From contig NZ_VYQE01000002.1 of assembly GCF_008710275.1 (NCBI RefSeq), forward strand, positions 421,522-485,521: 64,000 nt of DNA, read 5' to 3'. The DNA comes from Histidinibacterium aquaticum (lineage in GTDB: Bacteria > Pseudomonadota > Alphaproteobacteria > Rhodobacterales > Rhodobacteraceae). The notes under the pieces were generated by a model, which did not search any database, was not told the DNA's origin, and was given only the letters and a program-made list of their open reading frames with translations. The position numbers were made by a program, and so were the translations under genes. Position 1 is the stretch's first letter. The number at the start of each line of letters is the position of its first letter. Shown here in pieces: positions 37,311-49,129 of the stretch.

Positions 37311-37780
37311 CGCTCGTAGCGCCCCGACTTGCCGCCTTCCTTGAGAGTGACGCGTATCTCCCCGATTTCCATGTCTTTCTGCACGGCCTTGAGCATGTCG
37401 TAGACGGTCAGCGCGGCCGTGCTCACCGCCGTCAGGGCCTCCATCTCGACGCCGGTCCGGCCGGTGGTGCGGACCGTGGCGCGAATGCGGATGCCGGGCA
37501 GGGCGCGGTCGGGGTCGAGGTCGAGGGCGACCTTGGAAAGCGGCAAGGGGTGACAGAGCGGGACGAGGTCCGAGGTCTTCTTGGCCCCCTGGATACCGGC
37601 GATGCGGGCGATGCCGAGAACGTCGCCCTTCTTGGCGTCGCCGGCCTCGACGATGGCAAGGGTCTCTGCGCTCATCCGCACGACGCCCTCGGCGATGGCC
37701 GTCCGGGCGGTTTCGTCCTTGTCCGAGACGTCCACCATGTGGGCCTGGCCCGAGGCGTCGAAATGCGTGAGCTTCGCCAT
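37307..37780 (-). CDS. moaC: cyclic pyranopterin monophosphate synthase MoaC
   Basis: A 157-residue MoaC, which rearranges the GTP-derived intermediate to cyclic pyranopterin phosphate with MoaA. Conserved motifs are [20 protein letters not shown] and [20 protein letters not shown], and [18 protein letters not shown] at the N-terminus. It directly follows trpC: the trpC stop occupies 37781-37783, adjacent to the moaC start. Confidence 0.97.
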   Translation of the reverse strand: MAKLTHFDASGQAHMVDVSDKDETARTAIAEGVVRMSAETLAIVEAGDAKKGDVLGIARIAGIQGAKKTSDLVPLCHPLPLSKVALDLDPDRALPGIRIRATVRTTGRTGVEMEALTAVSTAALTVYDMLKAVQKDMEIGEIRVTLKEGGKSGRYER

Positions 37781-38593
37781 CTAGAGCCCTGCAGGCATGA
37801 GAGGATTGGCGAGGATGTCGCGCGTCGCGGCGGCGACGTCGGACTGGCGCATGAGGCTCTCGCCGATCAGGAAGCAGCGCGCGCCGTATCGGGCGAGCTC
37901 CGAGAGGTCATCGGGGGAGGAAAGGCCGCTTTCGGCGACCATGATCCGGTCGGGCGGGACCAGCCGCGACAGCTGGCGGGTCACGTCGAGGGAGGTCTCG
38001 AAGCTGTGCAGATCGCGGTTGTTGATGCCGAGAAGGGGGCTCTGCAGCTTTTCGGCGCGCTCGAGTTCCGCGGTGTCGTGGACCTCGATCAGCACGTCCA
38101 TGCCCCAGGACAGCGCCGCCGCCTCCAGCTCCTCGGCCTGCGCATCGGAGACGGAGGCCATGATGATGAGCACGCAGTCGGCACCGAGGGCCCGGGCCTC
38201 GCTCACCTGCCAGGTATCGTAGAGAAAGTCCTTGCGGAGGACCGGCAGATCGCAGGCGGCGCGGGCCTCGACGAGGTAGTCGTCGGCGCCCTGGAAGGAG
38301 GGCCCGTCGGTGAGTACGGAGAGGCATGTGGCCCCGCCCTCGGCATAGGCGCGGGCCAGCTCCGGCGGGTCGAAATCCTCCCTAATCAGGCCCTTGGAGG
38401 GCGAGGCTTTCTTGATCTCGGCGATGAGACCATAGCCGGTCTTCGAGGCCTGGATCAGGGCTTCGGCGAAGCCGCGGGGCGGCGAGGCGGCGCGCGCCGC
38501 GGCCTCGATATCGCCGATGGGCTTGTCGACCTTGCGGGTCGCGACCTCCTCCAGCTTGTAGGCCTTGATGCGGTCGAGAATGGTGTCGGACAT
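37781..38593 (-). CDS. trpC: indole-3-glycerol phosphate synthase
   Basis: A 270-residue TIM-barrel enzyme of tryptophan synthesis. The signature [38 protein letters not shown] and the final [20 protein letters not shown] with [10 protein letters not shown] are present. The ATG at 38593 begins the family N-terminus [18 protein letters not shown]. trpD lies upstream but is separated by a plus-strand gene, so trpC may have its own promoter in the 64-bp gap 38594-38657. Confidence 0.96.
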   Translation of the reverse strand: MSDTILDRIKAYKLEEVATRKVDKPIGDIEAAARAASPPRGFAEALIQASKTGYGLIAEIKKASPSKGLIREDFDPPELARAYAEGGATCLSVLTDGPSFQGADDYLVEARAACDLPVLRKDFLYDTWQVSEARALGADCVLIIMASVSDAQAEELEAAALSWGMDVLIEVHDTAELERAEKLQSPLLGINNRDLHSFETSLDVTRQLSRLVPPDRIMVAESGLSSPDDLSELARYGARCFLIGESLMRQSDVAAATRDILANPLMPAGL

Positions 38594-38657
38594 GTCTGCT
38601 CCAGCGCTCTGAACATCGTCTTGACACGGGGGGAAGCGCTCCGCAACGCTGCGGCGC

Positions 38658-39212
38658 ATGGCCGAGGGAGAGAGCAGCACGTCACGGCAGCTGACACGGG
38701 CGCAGGGCCTGCGTCTCGGCATCGCCATCGTGATCGCTGGCCTTCTCTTCGCAACGGTGGTTCCGCTGCTCAACATGCGGTGGGCGGCCGACCTGAACGC
38801 GGTCGGCGAAGCCGTCGAGGGGCAGCTGCTCGACTCGGAGGCCCGCTCGCCCTCGGGCAGCACCAGCTTTTCCTATTTCGTGAGCTACCACTACGCTGCG
38901 GCCGAGCAGAGGTGGTGCCAGGGCGGCACGCCGATCCCCGAGGGCATCGACCCGCCGGAGCGCTGTACCGAGGAGCAGTGGGTCGAGGTGAACGAGCCCA
39001 CTTTCGAGGCCATCCGGGACGCCGCCTTCGAGAGCGAGGAGTCGCAGCCCATCGCCCTTCGCGTGGAACCCTCCGATCCGGGTCGAAGCCATCCGGTCGC
39101 CGTGCCCCGGATCGCGCTCTTCGTCCGCTGGGGGATCTACATCGCGCTCGCGGGCGCCCTCGTGACCTGGGTCGCCTGGAAGTACGCGCCGGAGCGCGTC
39201 AGCCGGAGGTAA
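38658..39212 (+). CDS. two-helix membrane protein of unknown function (DUF3592-like topology)
   Basis: A 184-residue protein inserted on the opposite strand between trpC and trpD. Transmembrane helix 1 is [20 protein letters not shown] (about 18-37) and helix 2 is [20 protein letters not shown] (about 154-173), with a periplasmic-sized domain between them having [20 protein letters not shown] and one CTEEQW. That arrangement recalls DUF3592, but I cannot assign it firmly. Its 3' end overlaps trpD by 14 bases. The ribosome site is weak. Confidence 0.65.
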   Translation: MAEGESSTSRQLTRAQGLRLGIAIVIAGLLFATVVPLLNMRWAADLNAVGEAVEGQLLDSEARSPSGSTSFSYFVSYHYAAAEQRWCQGGTPIPEGIDPPERCTEEQWVEVNEPTFEAIRDAAFESEESQPIALRVEPSDPGRSHPVAVPRIALFVRWGIYIALAGALVTWVAWKYAPERVSRR

Positions 39213-40212
39213 CCTTCGCCAGCGTTTCGACCGCGCGGAGCGCCGCGCCGCTGTCGATGCTTTCCTTCGCCATGCGGGCCCCGTCCAGCAGCGTGCCGGC
39301 CTTGTCGGCGACGACGAGCGCGGCGGCGGCGTTCAGCACCACGGCGTCGCGGTAGGCGCCGCCTTCGCCGGAGAGCAGGGCGCGCAGGGCCTTGCCGTTC
39401 TCCTCGGGCGTGCCGCCCAGTATCTCGCGGAAGGGATGGACCGAGAGCCCGGCGTCCTCGGGGTGAATCTCGCGCGAGCGGATCCGGCCGTTCTCCAGCG
39501 CGGCGACGGAGGTGGGACCGGAGATCGAGATCTCGTCGGTGCCGTCGGCGCCGTGGACCAGCCAGGCCTTCTCGGCCCCGAGTTCCTGCAGGGTCTCGGC
39601 CATCGGGAAAATCAGGTCGATGGCGAAAGCGCCGGTGAGCTGGCGCTTCACCCCGGCCGGATTCGTAAGCGGGCCCAGGATGTTGAAGATCGTCTTGCAG
39701 CCGAGCTCCTGGCGGACGGGCATGACGTGCTTCATCGCCGGATGGTGCATGGGCGCCATCATGAAGCCGATGCCCGCCTCGACGATCCCCTGTTCCACGA
39801 CCTCGGGGCCGACCATGACGTCGATCCCGAGCTGGCCCAGCGCGTCGGCCGCTCCGGACTTGGACGAGAGGTTGCGGTTGCCGTGCTTGGCGACCGGCAC
39901 GCCGGCGCCCGCCACGACGAAGGCCGCGCCGGTGGAGATGTTGAGCGTGCCCATCCCGTCGCCGCCGGTGCCGACGATGTCCATCGCGCCCTCGGGGGCC
40001 GTCACCTTGAGGCACCGCTCGCGCATGGCGGCGGCAGCGGCGGCATACTCGGCCACGGACTCGCCACGAGCGCGCATCGACATGAGCAGGCCCGCGATCT
40101 GCGCAGGGGTCGCCTGGCCCTCGAAGAGGATGCCGAAGGCCTCCTCGGCCTGGGCGCGCGAGAGAGGCCCCTCGGAGGCGGCGTAGATCAGGGGCTTCAT
40201 CGCGTCGCTCAT
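39199..40212 (-). CDS. trpD: anthranilate phosphoribosyltransferase
   Basis: A 337-residue transferase joining anthranilate and PRPP. Motifs: [20 protein letters not shown] (PRPP loop), [20 protein letters not shown] and [20 protein letters not shown]. Its start overlaps the trpG stop (ATGA), so trpG-trpD is a coupled unit. Confidence 0.97.
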   Translation of the reverse strand: MSDAMKPLIYAASEGPLSRAQAEEAFGILFEGQATPAQIAGLLMSMRARGESVAEYAAAAAAMRERCLKVTAPEGAMDIVGTGGDGMGTLNISTGAAFVVAGAGVPVAKHGNRNLSSKSGAADALGQLGIDVMVGPEVVEQGIVEAGIGFMMAPMHHPAMKHVMPVRQELGCKTIFNILGPLTNPAGVKRQLTGAFAIDLIFPMAETLQELGAEKAWLVHGADGTDEISISGPTSVAALENGRIRSREIHPEDAGLSVHPFREILGGTPEENGKALRALLSGEGGAYRDAVVLNAAAALVVADKAGTLLDGARMAKESIDSGAALRAVETLAKVTSG

Positions 40213-40790
40213 GCCGGTACCGCCGTGGTCTCGAGGAAGGTTCGCAGGATCTGGTGGCCGTGCTCCGAGGCGATGCTCTCGGGGTGGAACTGCACCCCGT
40301 GGATCGGCAGCTCGCGGTGCGAGAGGCCCATGATGGTGCCGTCCGTCAGCGCCGCGGTGACCTCGAGGCTATCGGGCAGGCTCTCCCGTTCGACCACGAG
40401 CGAGTGGTAGCGCGTGGCCTTGAAGGGCGAGGGTAGGCCCGCGAAGACACCCCGGCCGTCGTGGTGCACCTCGCCCATCTTGCCGTGTACGATTTCGTGG
40501 CAGCGGACGACGCGTCCGCCGAAGGCCTGGCCGATGGTCTGGTGACCCAGGCAGACGCCGAGCAGCGGCGTTCCGGTCTCTGCGGCGGCCTTGGTGAGTT
40601 CGAGGCAGATGCCCGCCTGGTCGGGGTCGCAGGGACCGGGCGAGAGCACGATGCCCTGCGGTTTCATCCCCAGCGCATCCTGCACGTCGAGCGCGTCGTT
40701 GCGGCGGACGACGACCTCGGCCCCGAGCTCGCCGAGGAAGTGAACGAGATTGTAGGTGAAGCTGTCGTAGTTATCGATGAGCAGGAGCAT
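40209..40790 (-). CDS. trpG: anthranilate synthase glutaminase component (TrpG/PabA)
   Basis: A 193-residue class I glutamine amidotransferase. The nucleophile cysteine is in [18 protein letters not shown], and the His-Glu pair in [16 protein letters not shown]. It releases ammonia for TrpE. TrpE and TrpG are separate here, not fused as in rhizobia. The plus-strand deacetylase-like gene lies between trpG and trpE. It may also serve p-aminobenzoate synthesis. Confidence 0.96.
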   Translation of the reverse strand: MLLLIDNYDSFTYNLVHFLGELGAEVVVRRNDALDVQDALGMKPQGIVLSPGPCDPDQAGICLELTKAAAETGTPLLGVCLGHQTIGQAFGGRVVRCHEIVHGKMGEVHHDGRGVFAGLPSPFKATRYHSLVVERESLPDSLEVTAALTDGTIMGLSHRELPIHGVQFHPESIASEHGHQILRTFLETTAVPA

Positions 40791-40932
40791 GTCGGCCGGG
40801 GCTCCGATTGACCGGGGCACTGGCCCCATTGCGGGAAAACGGTATAGTCCCGAGTGTGATGGGCCGCAAGGAGCCGGGGCGTCAAGCCCGGCGGGCCGAT
40901 CGGGCAGAGGCGAACGGGTCAGGTAGGGCGTG

Positions 40933-42783
40933 ATGGTGCGAGGCATTCTTTCCGGCGCGATCTGGGGCATCCTGGTCGCGGGCATTTCCCTGGCGATGGC
41001 GTCGCTTCTGGCGGAACAGCCCCCGGGACGGGAGGCGCCCGCCGCTCCCCAGGTCGAGAGCCCGGAGCTGTCGGACGGGGCGGAGGCCTCCGGAGATGGC
41101 GCCGTGGCGGTCCCGGACGAGGGCGAGCCGCCCGTGGCCACGGAGGCGCCCCGGACGGAGCAGCCCGCCGAGGGCGAGGGGACGCAGGAGACCGGCGCGA
41201 CTGAGCCCGCCGACCGGCCGGAGCCCGGTGACGAGGCGGAGGCGCCTGCCCAGGTCGAACCGGGCGGTCCCGCGCCGGAGGTGACGACTGCGGAGACCGA
41301 CGCGGTCGGGAGGCCGCCGGCCTCGACCGCGCCCACCGCTCCCGAGTCCGACACCGAGCCTTCGGTCGCGTCCGAGCCCGCCGCCGCCCGGCCCGAGCCC
41401 GCCAGCGAGGCGGAGGCGCCCGCGGCGGTTGCGGAGGGCGGCAGCCCGCCCGACGTCAGCGCGGAGGAGAGCGACCCCGTCGAGACGAGCGCCGCCGCCG
41501 AAGCGCCGCGCTCTCCCGAGCCGGAGAGCCCGCCCGAGGTGGCGGGCGGGCAGGCCGCGGAACGCCCGGAGGCCGGCGATACGGCGGACGCGCCCGGCGA
41601 GGTCGCGGAGGGGGGCGAGGCCCCGGCCGTCGCCGCGACCGAGAGCGACCCGGTGCTGCCCCCGCCGCCCACCCGGTCGCCGCAGACGCCCGAGGCAGAG
41701 AACGACCTCACCGTGGCGACGGAGCCTCCCACGGACCCCTCGCCGTCGGAGAGTCCCACCGAAACGGCCCAGGCGCCCGCGCCCTCCGGAGAGGAGCCGC
41801 CGACCATCGAGGCGGTGGGAGACGCGGCCGTTTCCCCGGAGACGCCCGAGCAGCCTGCCGAGACGGCGGAGGCACCTTCGGCGCCCCGGACGCCGCGGAT
41901 CCCGGAGGCCCCGTTGCCCGAGGCCTCGGGTGACACGCCGCAGTTCGTGGAGATCCTACCGGAGGGCGAGACGCCTGACACGGAACCGCAGACTGAGCGC
42001 TCCCGCTTCCAGCTGTCCTCGGAGACGGGTTCGACCCTTCCGGGAGAGCCCGCCTCGTCGCCCGAGGCGTCCGAGGAGGGGGAGCCGTCCGAGGAGGACG
42101 AGGATCGCACAGCCCTCGAACGCTACGCGGCCGCGACGCCCTCCGGCGAGGGACCGCGCGTGGGCATCGTGCTCATGGACGAGGGCGGCCTTCCGGGCGC
42201 GGCAGAGGCACTGGCTGCCATGCCGATGCCTGTCACGGTCGCGATCGACCCCGCCGACCCCGAGGCTCCGGCCAAGGCGCGGGCCTACCGCGCGGCGGGG
42301 GCCGAGATCGGCGTGCTTGCCGAAATCCCAGCCGGAGCCACGCCGCAGGACATCGAGGTCATCATCGAGGCGGTGTTCCGGACCGTGCCGGAGGCCGCGA
42401 TGCTGGTCGACACGGGCTCGGCCGGGCTTTCGGGCGGCGATGCGCTGGAGCAGATCATGACGGCGCTCTCGGCAGAGGGACGCGGATACATCACGAAGGC
42501 TCAAGGGTTGGGCACGGCCCTGCGCTTTGCCGAGACGGCGGGCGTTCCGGCCGCGGAGGTTTCCCGCGACCTAGATGCCGAAGGGCAGGAGGCCCGGGTG
42601 ATCCGCCGGTTCCTGGAGCAGGCGGCCTTCCGGGCCCGGCAGGAGGACACCGGCACCATCGTCCTCGCGCGGATGCGGCCCGACACGATCTCGGCGCTGA
42701 TCCTCTGGGGCACCGCGATGCAGGACGGCGACATCGTCCCCGGACCCGCCTCGGCGCTGCTCTTGCCGCAGCTCTCTGACTGA
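40933..42783 (+). CDS. divergent polysaccharide deacetylase family protein with long acidic tandem-repeat region
   Basis: A 616-residue protein. One N-terminal membrane helix ([20 protein letters not shown]) is followed by about 370 residues rich in E, P, A, T, with three exact-length 58-residue tandem repeats at 41218-41739. The C-terminal 215 residues (from [20 protein letters not shown], with [20 protein letters not shown]) form the divergent polysaccharide deacetylase (DUF610/YibQ-like) domain, which is related to NodB hydrolases. It is transcribed between trpG and trpE on the other strand. A cell-wall or periplasmic role is likely, substrate unknown. Confidence 0.85.
   Translation: MVRGILSGAIWGILVAGISLAMASLLAEQPPGREAPAAPQVESPELSDGAEASGDGAVAVPDEGEPPVATEAPRTEQPAEGEGTQETGATEPADRPEPGDEAEAPAQVEPGGPAPEVTTAETDAVGRPPASTAPTAPESDTEPSVASEPAAARPEPASEAEAPAAVAEGGSPPDVSAEESDPVETSAAAEAPRSPEPESPPEVAGGQAAERPEAGDTADAPGEVAEGGEAPAVAATESDPVLPPPPTRSPQTPEAENDLTVATEPPTDPSPSESPTETAQAPAPSGEEPPTIEAVGDAAVSPETPEQPAETAEAPSAPRTPRIPEAPLPEASGDTPQFVEILPEGETPDTEPQTERSRFQLSSETGSTLPGEPASSPEASEEGEPSEEDEDRTALERYAAATPSGEGPRVGIVLMDEGGLPGAAEALAAMPMPVTVAIDPADPEAPAKARAYRAAGAEIGVLAEIPAGATPQDIEVIIEAVFRTVPEAAMLVDTGSAGLSGGDALEQIMTALSAEGRGYITKAQGLGTALRFAETAGVPAAEVSRDLDAEGQEARVIRRFLEQAAFRARQEDTGTIVLARMRPDTISALILWGTAMQDGDIVPGPASALLLPQLSD
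41218..41739 (+). repeat. three tandem 174-bp repeats encoding 58-residue acidic units
   Basis: Units at 41218-41391, 41392-41565 and 41566-41739 each encode exactly 58 residues. Each starts PE-x-x-(D/E)-x-A-(E/D)-A-P, has V-x-x-G-G near residue 15 and E-(S/T)-D-(A/P)-V near residue 27-30, then a Pro/Ser-rich half. The periodicity is exact although the identity is only partial, so the array is old or under length constraint. Confidence 0.85.
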
Positions 42784-42798
42784 CGGCGTGGGCGGCGC

Positions 42799-44310
<1,512 letters not shown>

Positions 44311-44311
44311 C

Positions 44312-46150
44312 TCAGCGGAAGGTCGAGTTGACGGCGTTCACCGCCTGCTGGTCGATCTGCACGTCGGTGCGCATCTGGAGCGAGCCCGTGTAGATGTCGA
44401 AGATGTCCTGCGTGATGCCGGCCTGCGCTTGCTGCGCCAGCCGCTGCGCTTCCTCGCTCAGGGTCTCATCCTCGGGATCGGCCTCGCTCACGCCCGTCAG
44501 CAGGACGACGATCGCGCCCGCTCCGGTCTCCACCACGCGGGCCTCGCCCTCTTCCATCTCGAAGACCTCGGTCAGGAAGGCGGGTGGGGTATTGGGGACG
44601 AAGCCGCGCCGGTCGAGACCGGTCTCGGTATTCGCGGCGGGCATGTCGGCGGTGAAGTCACCGGCCTCCTCGACCTCGGTCGCGAGTTCCTCGGCGCGGG
44701 CCATCAGCCGCCCCTTGAGTTCCGCCTGCCGCCAGGCCTCGGCCACCGCATCGCGTGTCTCGTCGAAGGGGATCGCCTCGGGCGGACGGATCGCATCCAC
44801 CCGCAGGGCGAAGACGCCGCCGTCCTCGAGCGCGGTGATCTCGGGGAAGTCCTCCGGCGCGGTATTCTCCGCCGCCTGCCGGAAGGCGGCATAGGCCGCG
44901 ATGCCCTCTGTCGTCTCCGCGTCGTAGGAGATCGTGCCGAGCTCCAGCGCGGTCTGTTCTGCCAGGTCCTCGACCGTGGCGCCGCCCGCGAGCAGGTCGG
45001 TCATCCCGGCCTCCTCGCTCTCGATCACCCGGCGGGCCCGTTCGGCGGCGAGCTCTTCGCGCAGGTCGGTGCGGGCCTCTTCGAACGTAGTCTCCTGCGC
45101 GGGCAGGACGGCATTGACCCGGAAGAGCGCCGGGCCGAATTCGCTGGGCAGGGGGCCCACCACGTCGCCGGTCTCGGCGGCAAAGACATCGGCCCCGGCT
45201 TCGCCGAGGTCGTCCTCGGTCACGTCTCCCAGGTCGATGTTGGCGAGGTTGAGCCCGCGCTCGGTCACCAGAGTGTCGAAGTCGAGCTCGCCTTCCTCGA
45301 GACGGTCCAGGGCCTGCTGCGCGGCGCTGTCGTCCTCGAAGACCAGACGTTCGACGAGCCGCCGCTCGGGGCGGACGTAGTCGTCGATCCGCTCCTGGTA
45401 GAGCTCCTCGAGCGCCTCCTCGTCGACCTCGACCTCGTCCACGATCATGTCGGGCGTCAGGGCGGCATAGGTGATCTCGCGCCGCTCGGGCCGCTGGAAG
45501 CGGTCGGTATTCTCTTCGTAGAAGCTCTGCAGCTGCTCCTCGGTCGGTTCGGGCAGAGGCTCGGCGAGGTCCTCCTCCGTCAACTCGGCCCAGAGGAACG
45601 ACCGGGTCTCTCCGAGGAAGGCGGCGACGGCGTCGGCATAGGCCTGCGGCTCGGGGATGGCGGCGACGACAGCCCCCTGAAGCAGGGTGCGCGCCAGTTC
45701 GTCCCGGAGGCCGGCTTCGAACTCCGCCTCGGTCATCCCGGCGCGGTCCAGAGCGAAGGCATAGGCCTGCCGGTCGAAGCCGGAGGTCCCGCCGAACTGC
45801 GGGATCGCCTGGATTTCCTCCGCCACGCGTTCGTCGCCGGCAGAGAGGCCCATCTCGGCCGCCTCGTTGTCCAGCACATGGGTGCCCACGAGCCGCTGCA
45901 GCACCGCCCGGTCGATGCCCATCTGCACCGCCTGCGCAAACGGGAGCGCCTGTCCGGTCTGCTGCTCGAGCGCCCGGATCTGCTGGTTCAGCTCCCGCGC
46001 GTATTCCTGCGTCGTGATCTCCGTCTCGCCGACGGTGCCGACCCGGCTCACGTTGCCCGAGAGGTTGGTCGCCCCGAAGCCGATGAGACCGAAGAACAGA
46101 AGTCCCAGGATCACCCAGGTCGCGGTTTTCTTCGCTGCTTGCTTGGCCAT
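44312..46150 (-). CDS. ppiD: PpiD-like membrane-anchored peptidyl-prolyl isomerase (SurA N-terminal domain)
   Basis: A 612-residue periplasmic folding factor. A membrane helix near the N-terminus (WVILGLLFFGLIGFGATNL) is followed by a SurA-type chaperone region (VGTVGETEITTQEYARELNQ) and a parvulin-like part around residues 240-380 that is degenerate, then a C-terminal region with VFALRVDAIRPPEAIPFDE. It fits PpiD of the alphaproteobacteria. Catalytic activity is doubtful, as parvulin active-site residues are not obvious. Confidence 0.9.
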   Translation of the reverse strand: MAKQAAKKTATWVILGLLFFGLIGFGATNLSGNVSRVGTVGETEITTQEYARELNQQIRALEQQTGQALPFAQAVQMGIDRAVLQRLVGTHVLDNEAAEMGLSAGDERVAEEIQAIPQFGGTSGFDRQAYAFALDRAGMTEAEFEAGLRDELARTLLQGAVVAAIPEPQAYADAVAAFLGETRSFLWAELTEEDLAEPLPEPTEEQLQSFYEENTDRFQRPERREITYAALTPDMIVDEVEVDEEALEELYQERIDDYVRPERRLVERLVFEDDSAAQQALDRLEEGELDFDTLVTERGLNLANIDLGDVTEDDLGEAGADVFAAETGDVVGPLPSEFGPALFRVNAVLPAQETTFEEARTDLREELAAERARRVIESEEAGMTDLLAGGATVEDLAEQTALELGTISYDAETTEGIAAYAAFRQAAENTAPEDFPEITALEDGGVFALRVDAIRPPEAIPFDETRDAVAEAWRQAELKGRLMARAEELATEVEEAGDFTADMPAANTETGLDRRGFVPNTPPAFLTEVFEMEEGEARVVETGAGAIVVLLTGVSEADPEDETLSEEAQRLAQQAQAGITQDIFDIYTGSLQMRTDVQIDQQAVNAVNSTFR

Positions 46151-46238
46151 TCTATCCTCTGGTCCTGTCGCGGCGGTCGCGAGCCGTCCTATGGCTGCGC
46201 GAACCGGTAATCAAGTCAAACCCCTGTCGGCCCGCCCC

Positions 46239-47417
46239 TCAGCCGAGCGTCACGCCCGAGAGGCGGCGCGCGAGCTCCGAGATCCCCTCCCGGTCCACGT
46301 TCGCGAAGGCGACCCTCATCTCGCGCGCGCCCTCCGGGTCGTCGGCCGGGCGGAACATGGTCCCCGGCAGCATCAGCACGCCGGCTTCCTTGACCAGCAT
46401 TTCGGCGGCCTCGTTCGAGGGCAGGGCGAAGGGGTGGCGGAAGTAGGCGAAGTAGGCGCCCGAGCCGAGCAGCTCCCAGCCTTCGAGCCCTGCGACCGCC
46501 TCTTCCAGCGCCGCCCGCCGGTCGAGGATCTCGTCACGCTCGCCCGCGCGCCACTGCGCCAGGTTGCGCAGGCCCCAGAGCGCCGCGAACTGGCCGAGCT
46601 GGGGCGGGCAGATGGTCACGGTGTCGAGGAACTTCTCCGCCTCGGCCAGCCGGTGGGGCGAGGCGATCATCGCGCCGACCCGGTGGCCGGTGAGACGGTA
46701 GGTCTTGGAGAAGGAGTAGAGGTGGACGAGCGTCCGGTCCCAGTCGGGCTCGGCGAAGAGTTGGTGCGCCGCCGAGCTGCGGCTGTCGAAATCCCGGTAG
46801 GTTTCGTCGAGCACCAGCGCGATGCCCCTCTCGCGCGCCAGGTCGTAGAAGGCTCGGACGAGTTCCGCCGGGTACTCGACGCCGCCCGGGTTGTTGGGCG
46901 TGACGAGGACGATGGCCCGGGTCCGGTCCGTGATCAGGCGGGCGGCTTCCTCCGGATCCGGCAGCAGTCCCTCGCGGGCCGGGAGCGGCACCAGCGGCAC
47001 GCCCTCCATCCGCAGCCACATCGCGTGGTTGAAGTAATAGGGCACCGGCAGCAGGATCTCGTCCCCCTGGTCGGCGAGCGCCGACATCGCCGCGGCGAAG
47101 GCCTCGTTGCAGCCGGCGGTGATGGCGACCTGCGCCGGTGCGATCTCCCCGGCATAGTCGCGCGACCACTGGGCGGCGACCTCCTCGCGCAGGTCGGGCA
47201 GACCGAGCACCGGCCCGTAGAGATGAGCTTCCGGAACCTCGGTGACGAGCCGCGCCATCTCTTGCCGCAGGGGCTCGGGCGGCGGGTCGACCGGTGCGGC
47301 CTGGCTCACGTTCAGAAGGGGGCGATCCTCCGGAAAGGTCAGTCCCGCGATCCAGCGGCGGGCCTCCATCACCGGCGGGGCGAAGCTGCGGGCGGTGCGG
47401 GGCAGGGCGTCGGACAT
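46239..47417 (-). CDS. class I/II pyridoxal-phosphate aminotransferase
   Basis: A 392-residue fold-type I aminotransferase. The PLP lysine is in SFSKTYRLTGHRVGAM; the substrate and PLP segments TPNNPGGVEYP and LVLDETYRDF are typical. Family Ib resembles aspartate or aromatic aminotransferases, but specificity cannot be told. It is divergent from the TPP enzyme at 47560 across 142 bases. The ATG at 47417 starts the compact family N-terminus (MSDALPRTARSF). Confidence 0.9.
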   Translation of the reverse strand: MSDALPRTARSFAPPVMEARRWIAGLTFPEDRPLLNVSQAAPVDPPPEPLRQEMARLVTEVPEAHLYGPVLGLPDLREEVAAQWSRDYAGEIAPAQVAITAGCNEAFAAAMSALADQGDEILLPVPYYFNHAMWLRMEGVPLVPLPAREGLLPDPEEAARLITDRTRAIVLVTPNNPGGVEYPAELVRAFYDLARERGIALVLDETYRDFDSRSSAAHQLFAEPDWDRTLVHLYSFSKTYRLTGHRVGAMIASPHRLAEAEKFLDTVTICPPQLGQFAALWGLRNLAQWRAGERDEILDRRAALEEAVAGLEGWELLGSGAYFAYFRHPFALPSNEAAEMLVKEAGVLMLPGTMFRPADDPEGAREMRVAFANVDREGISELARRLSGVTLG

Positions 47418-47559
47418 GGGGCGCGGGGTCTCCTCTGGGCGGTTGGCGCCCGTTGTCGCCGGGGGAGAAGCGAAGGGCAAGATCCTTGCCGCCGCGGCCG
47501 CTCTTGGCACTCCGGCGCCCGCATGGTTCTCTCTGCGGCGGCAAGAGCAGGAGACGGGC

Positions 47560-49107
47560 ATGAACGGGGCGACCGCGCTGGTGAAGACGTTGCTTGGCGC
47601 GGGTGTCCGGACCTGCTTCGCTAATCCCGGCACCTCCGAGATGCATTTCGTGGCGGCGCTCGACGCCCATCCCAATCTGCGCTGCGTGCTCTGCCTGTTC
47701 GAGGGCGGCGCGACGGGTGCGGCGGATGCCTACGCGCGGATGACCGGCGAGCCGGGCGTGACGCTGCTGCACCTCGGCCCGGGCCTCGGCAACGGCTGGG
47801 CCAACCTGCACAACGCCCGGAAAGCCGGGGCGCCGGTTCTCAACATCGTGGGTGAACACGCCCGGGCACATCTGCGCTGGGACGCGCCGCTCAAGGGCGA
47901 CTTGGACGGCGTGGCGCGCTCGGCCTCGGACTGGGTGCGCGTCTGCGAGAGCCCCGAGGAGGTGGCGCAGGACGGCGCGGCGGCGGTCCGCGCGGCGCTG
48001 AGCCGGGGCGGGCAGGTGGCGACGCTCGTCCTCCCGGCCGACTGCGCCTGGGGCGAGGCCTCGGGGCCGGCAGAGCCGGGCGAGGTGCCCGCGGCTCCGA
48101 TCCCGGCGCGGGACCGGATCGAGGCCGCCGCCGCCCGCCTGAGCCGCCCGGGCGCCGCGCTCTACGCTGGCGGGCCCGCCCTCTGGGGAGAAGGCGCCGA
48201 GATCGCCGGGGCCATCGCGGCGCGGACGGGATGCCGCTTCATCACGCCCTTCTTCTCTCCGCGCGTGCGGGAGGGCGAGGGCGCCGTCGCCAGCGAGCCG
48301 CTCAAGTACGACCACGCGGGCAGCGCCGAGCTGCTCCGGGAGGTCTCCGAGCTGATCGTCGTCGGAGAGCGGCACCCGGTGAACTTCTTCGCCTACCCCG
48401 ACCGGCCATCGACCCCGGAACCGCCGGACTGCCTCGTCACCGAGCTCTGCCCGCTCGGATGGGACGCGCTCGCCACCCTGCGCGTCCTCGCTGATGCCGT
48501 GGGGGTGACCGGCGACGAGGAGATCGCGCGCCGCGGGCTTTCCCTGCCGCGGGCGCCATCGGGGCCTCTGGAGCCGGAGGGACTGGCGGATGCGCTGGTG
48601 CGCACCCTTCCCGAGGGCGCGATCTACGTCAACGAAGGCATCACGGCGGGTTTCGCGATCCCGGCGCGGGCCCAGGTCGCCCGGGCGCACGAGCGGCTCG
48701 ACCTCATGGGCGGCGCGATCGGGCAGGGGCTGCCCTCGGCCGTCGGCGCGGCGGTGGCCTGCCCGGACCGCCCGGTCCTCGCCGTTGTGGGCGACGGCTC
48801 TGCCATGTACACGATCCAGTCGCTCTGGACGATGGCGCGGGAGCAGCTGGACGTGACCGTCGTGATCCTGGCGAACCGCGGTTACCGGATCCTGCATGGC
48901 GAGATGGCGGCGCTCGGGGTGGAAAACCCCGGTCGGAACGCCCGCCGGATGTTCGACGTCGAGGATCCCGCGCTCGACTTCTGCGCCCTGGCCGCGGGCC
49001 ACGGCCTGCCCGCCGAGCGGGTCGAGACCGCCGAAGCGCTGGAGACGGCGCTCGCCCGCGCCTATGCCGCACCCGGGCCGCACCTGATCGAAGCGGTGCT
49101 GCCCTGA
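47560..49107 (+). CDS. thiamine diphosphate-dependent enzyme (acetolactate synthase large-subunit-like)
   Basis: A 515-residue enzyme. The N-terminal domain has GVRTCFANPGTSEMHFVAAL and the catalytic glutamate in FEGGATGAADAYARM. The TPP-binding motif in the C-terminal domain is VVGDGSAMYTI (GDG) with the downstream NRGYRIL. It resembles 'acetolactate synthase large subunit'-annotated proteins of Rhodobacterales that lack a regulatory subunit, and may be another 2-oxo acid decarboxylase. A PaaI thioesterase follows after 22 bases, hinting at a small operon. Confidence 0.86.
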   Translation: MNGATALVKTLLGAGVRTCFANPGTSEMHFVAALDAHPNLRCVLCLFEGGATGAADAYARMTGEPGVTLLHLGPGLGNGWANLHNARKAGAPVLNIVGEHARAHLRWDAPLKGDLDGVARSASDWVRVCESPEEVAQDGAAAVRAALSRGGQVATLVLPADCAWGEASGPAEPGEVPAAPIPARDRIEAAAARLSRPGAALYAGGPALWGEGAEIAGAIAARTGCRFITPFFSPRVREGEGAVASEPLKYDHAGSAELLREVSELIVVGERHPVNFFAYPDRPSTPEPPDCLVTELCPLGWDALATLRVLADAVGVTGDEEIARRGLSLPRAPSGPLEPEGLADALVRTLPEGAIYVNEGITAGFAIPARAQVARAHERLDLMGGAIGQGLPSAVGAAVACPDRPVLAVVGDGSAMYTIQSLWTMAREQLDVTVVILANRGYRILHGEMAALGVENPGRNARRMFDVEDPALDFCALAAGHGLPAERVETAEALETALARAYAAPGPHLIEAVLP

Positions 49108-49129
49108 GACCGCGAACCCGGAGAGACCT

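Noticed and set aside
41218-41739. Tandem repeats considered as a CRISPR array
   Set aside because: Units are 174 bp, adjacent without unique spacers, and in frame within a protein.
40209-42110. Long minus-strand extension of trpG through the deacetylase-like gene
   Set aside because: The family N-terminus of TrpG is at 40790; the rest is the reverse of the acidic repeat region.
46534-49083. An 849-residue minus frame across the aminotransferase and TPP enzyme
   Set aside because: It overlaps two well-supported genes with clear active-site motifs in other frames and has no motif itself.
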